Source of the DNA: Holosporaceae bacterium
GTDB taxonomy: Bacteria; Pseudomonadota; Alphaproteobacteria; UBA3830
Assembly (NCBI GenBank): GCA_031262635.1
Contig: JAISHN010000029.1
Location: forward strand, 1 to 6,384
Direction: 5' to 3'
Length of the DNA: 6,384 bases
This document shows positions 5,226-6,384 of this stretch, piece after piece. A program made the translations under genes and the position numbers. Position 1 is the stretch's first letter. Each line of letters begins with the position of its first letter. The notes under the pieces were generated by a model. That model had not been told where the DNA came from. It did no database searches and saw nothing but the letters and a program-made list of their open reading frames with translations.

Positions 5226-5624
5226 CTAATATCCTTTGCCGCAGCCCCAGCCGACGTCGCCGCGTCCCAGAGAGCGCGGAGGCATGCCTGGGACGACGGG
5301 CGAAACCGTTACAGTCCGGTATGGAATAGAATTATTTTGTAAAGAAAGTTCCTGAGCGAACGTTATTTGCCAAGACGTTGCGTCCCGACCTTCGGCGACT
5401 GGTATGAGAATAAAAGGCTTAACCTTGCCAGGATATGGAGACCAATTGAAAATCAGCGGTTCCCCTCCTGGAACGGGGATCGGATTTCCAAGGAACATCG
5501 CGAATGGAGTAGTTTTTAAAGTCGCTTGCCGCGCGGTCTCTTTCTCCGAAGGCTGCATGCAATTTGCAATTTCATACGCGCCGGCGATTAAAGCCGCGCT
5601 TAGGATAATTCTCTTAATTTTCAT
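5226..5624 (-). CDS. Small exported protein of unknown function
   Basis: A 132-residue protein with an N-terminal signal: basic KIKR, then a hydrophobic stretch IILSAALIAGAY (6-17). The segment EIANC at 18-22 resembles a lipobox, but Asn just before Cys22 is not usual, so a lipoprotein is possible and a plain signal peptide or short anchor equally so. The mature part is Pro- and Gly-rich (GNPIPVPGGEPLIFNW, 46-61; SPVVPGMPPRSLGRGDVGWG, 108-127). It has one further Cys (128), which could pair with Cys22. The ATG at 5624-5622 has AAAGGA about eight bases upstream, supporting a real gene. The gene stands alone between the two composite repeat copies. I do not recognise the family. Confidence 0.7.
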   Translation of the reverse strand: MKIKRIILSAALIAGAYEIANCMQPSEKETARQATLKTTPFAMFLGNPIPVPGGEPLIFNWSPYPGKVKPFILIPVAEGRDATSWQITFAQELSLQNNSIPYRTVTVSPVVPGMPPRSLGRGDVGWGCGKGY

Positions 5625-5653
5625 ATTTGTTTCCTTTATTTTAAAAATGAATT

Positions 5654-5696
5654 ATTATATATTAAATAATGCATAAAAATAAAGAAAATTTTATGC
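5654..5696 (-). promoter_or_regulatory. Candidate promoter and inverted repeat upstream of exported-protein gene
   Basis: On the minus strand TATAAT lies at 5659-5654 in a very AT-rich stretch; the -35 position (TTATTT) is poor. An 8-bp inverted repeat, GCATAAAA (5671-5678) with TTTTATGC (5689-5696), covers that -35 region and could be a regulator-binding site that compensates for it. Confidence 0.4.
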
Positions 5697-5720
5697 GTTA
5701 AGAAAAATTAGGGTTTCCTA

Positions 5721-5807
5721 TGCGCGTCGTTGTCGTAGGAGGGAGGAATACAACGGCTGTTCATTACTGGATTGCCGCGTCGGACTTCGTCCTCCTCGCA
5801 AAGACGA
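5721..5807. repeat. Degenerate REP-like element, opposite orientation
   Basis: The segment CTGGATTGCCGCGTCGGACT, then TCGTCCTCCTCGCAAAGACGA (5767-5807), is the reverse complement of the widespread TCGTCATTGCGAGG-type repeat ending GCAATCCAG. The left mate (GCGTCGTTGTCGTAGGAGGG, from about 5724) is much decayed. Together with the repeats on either side this fills the 553 bases (5625-6177) between genes, where I see no ORF worth calling. Confidence 0.5.
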
Positions 5808-5829
5808 AAAAGGGAAAGAGTCCTTAATC

Positions 5830-5923
5830 CCCCTCACCCCGACCCTCTCCCGCAAGGGGAGAGGGAGATAATCCGCAGCAACCTTCCCCCTCTCCCCTTG
5901 CGGGAGAGGGTCGGGGTGAGGGG
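5830..5923. repeat. Long palindrome of copy B, 36-bp arms
   Basis: Arms 5830-5865 and 5888-5923 are perfect reverse complements. The 22-base centre (5866-5887, AGATAATCCGCAGCAACCTT then CC) is the reverse complement of the copy A centre except for one base. The arms differ from copy A at one mirrored position (GACCCTC here, AACCCTC there). Confidence 0.92.
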
Positions 5924-5997
5924 CTTGCTCCACTCCATTGTTTCAGCAAGAGATCCAATAGCGTCGCGCGTCCAACATCGCTGAAAGACGACTCTCT

Positions 5998-6082
5998 CGT
6001 CATCCTTGCGAGCATAGCGAAGCGAGGATCCAGAAAACGTTGATGTTTCACTGGATCCTCGGCCTAACGGCCAAGGATGACG
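5998..6082. repeat. REP-like hairpin of copy B
   Basis: The left arm (CGTCATCCTTGCGAG, then GAGGATCCAG, 5998-6033) pairs with the right arm (CTGGATCCTCGGCC, then GGCCAAGGATGACG, 6051-6082). The outer ends, CGTCATCCTTG and CAAGGATGACG, match perfectly, so this is the better-preserved copy. Confidence 0.78.
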
Positions 6083-6103
6083 AAATGTAGCAACTCCTAT
6101 GTA

Positions 6104-6142
6104 CGTCATTGCAAGAAGATAAACGACAAAGCGCGTCGGCGA
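6104..6142. repeat. Partial REP-like half element
   Basis: CGTCATTGCAAGAAG, then CGACAAAGCGCGTCGGCGAT, resembles the left half of the CGTCATTGCGAGG-type repeat. No matching right half is seen before the next gene ends at 6178. Confidence 0.4.
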
Positions 6143-6177
6143 TAAATAGCCGCAACGAATATGAGAAAAAAATGTGC

Positions 6178-6384
6178 TCAGTTCACAATTCCAACTCCGC
6201 GTCCCCAGAGGAGGTAAATCGATCCCTTGCCGCTTCCTATTTTTGTGTTCACTCCGCCGTTGAAAAGCATTTTTACGAATGAACTCGAGAACTGATAAGC
6301 GCAGGAAAACGTACATACGAACGCTGTTCCAGAAGGAGTTCCGCTGTTGATGTAATTTTTTGTCGGTTCGTTTGCGACATTTCC
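6178..6384 (-). CDS. C-terminal part of an unknown protein, cut by window edge
   Basis: An open frame enters from the right edge and ends at TGA (6180-6178), giving 68 residues with no stop. It starts GNVANEPTKNYINSGTPSGT and ends YLLWGRGVGIVN. The composition is rich in Gly, Ser, Thr and Asn, with two cysteines in VCTFSCAY (23-30), and looks extracytoplasmic. The Gly-rich end faintly recalls the RGDVGWGCG end of the exported protein at 5226-5624, and both genes lie on the minus strand near a composite repeat, but I see no real homology. The start is outside the window. The family is not recognised. Confidence 0.5.
   Translation of the reverse strand, partial: GNVANEPTKNYINSGTPSGTAFVCTFSCAYQFSSSFVKMLFNGGVNTKIGSGKGSIYLLWGRGVGIVN

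Larger units (their letters stand above)
5828..6093. repeat. Composite intergenic repeat, copy B
   Basis: The second copy of the unit at 4885-5152, in the same orientation. It again joins the palindrome, the linker with ATAGCGTCGCGCG and CCAACATCGCTGAAAGACG, and the REP-like hairpin. The conserved linker shows that palindrome and hairpin were duplicated as one block, not inserted independently. Confidence 0.85.

Noticed and set aside
4885..6093. CRISPR array or insertion sequence
   Set aside because: There are only two distant copies, no regular short spacers and no transposase reading frame. The structure is palindrome plus REP-like hairpin.
5718..6316. ORFs of 70-160 codons across copy B and the right edge, including a 160-codon minus-strand frame
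   Set aside because: They run through the palindrome and REP hairpins. Near the right edge the competing frame that enters the window without a stop and ends at 6178 has a more protein-like composition.

Overview
The window looks like an alphaproteobacterial chromosome segment carrying an accessory island. The capsid protein looks like those of alphaproteobacterial gene transfer agents (GTAs) and related siphophages. The intergenic palindromes (GGGAGAGGG blocks and CGTCATCCTTGCGAG-type REP hairpins) are of kinds scattered through many proteobacterial genomes. Base composition is moderate, with AT-rich patches in the left-edge gene and around 5625-5720. I cannot name the genus from sequence alone.

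Left part (1-1987, minus strand): a full-length DnaG-type primase is followed after 2 bases by the start of a DinD-like gene that runs off the left edge. The DinD ribosome-binding site lies inside the end of the primase gene, so the two are probably cotranscribed.

Middle (2242-4565, plus strand): a predicted promoter with a palindrome at the expected transcription start drives a short virion-type operon. It holds an HK97-fold major capsid protein, a DUF3168-like (tail-terminator type) protein, a 35-residue acidic ORF, and a 169-residue protein of unknown family. The last three are coupled by a 14-base overlap and a TGAATG junction. No terminase, portal, prohead protease or tape measure gene is present, so the module looks compacted or dispersed, as GTA-like genes are in some alphaproteobacteria.

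Right part (4577-6384): a near-consensus promoter with an inverted repeat between its -35 and -10 boxes precedes a YefM/Phd-type antitoxin gene. No toxin follows. An overlapping ATG opens a frame that runs into a long palindrome after six codons, suggesting a toxin gene lost at a repeat insertion. Two copies of a composite repeat of about 267 bp (4885-5152 and 5828-6093) flank a small minus-strand gene for an exported protein of unknown function. A second minus-strand gene of unknown function enters from the right edge.

The most unusual observation concerns the two long palindromes. Their 36-bp arms are perfectly complementary within each copy but differ between copies at one base pair, and the 22-base centre is inverted in one copy relative to the other while the flanks keep the same orientation. 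The capsid module without its packaging genes, and the antitoxin without its toxin, also merit a second look.
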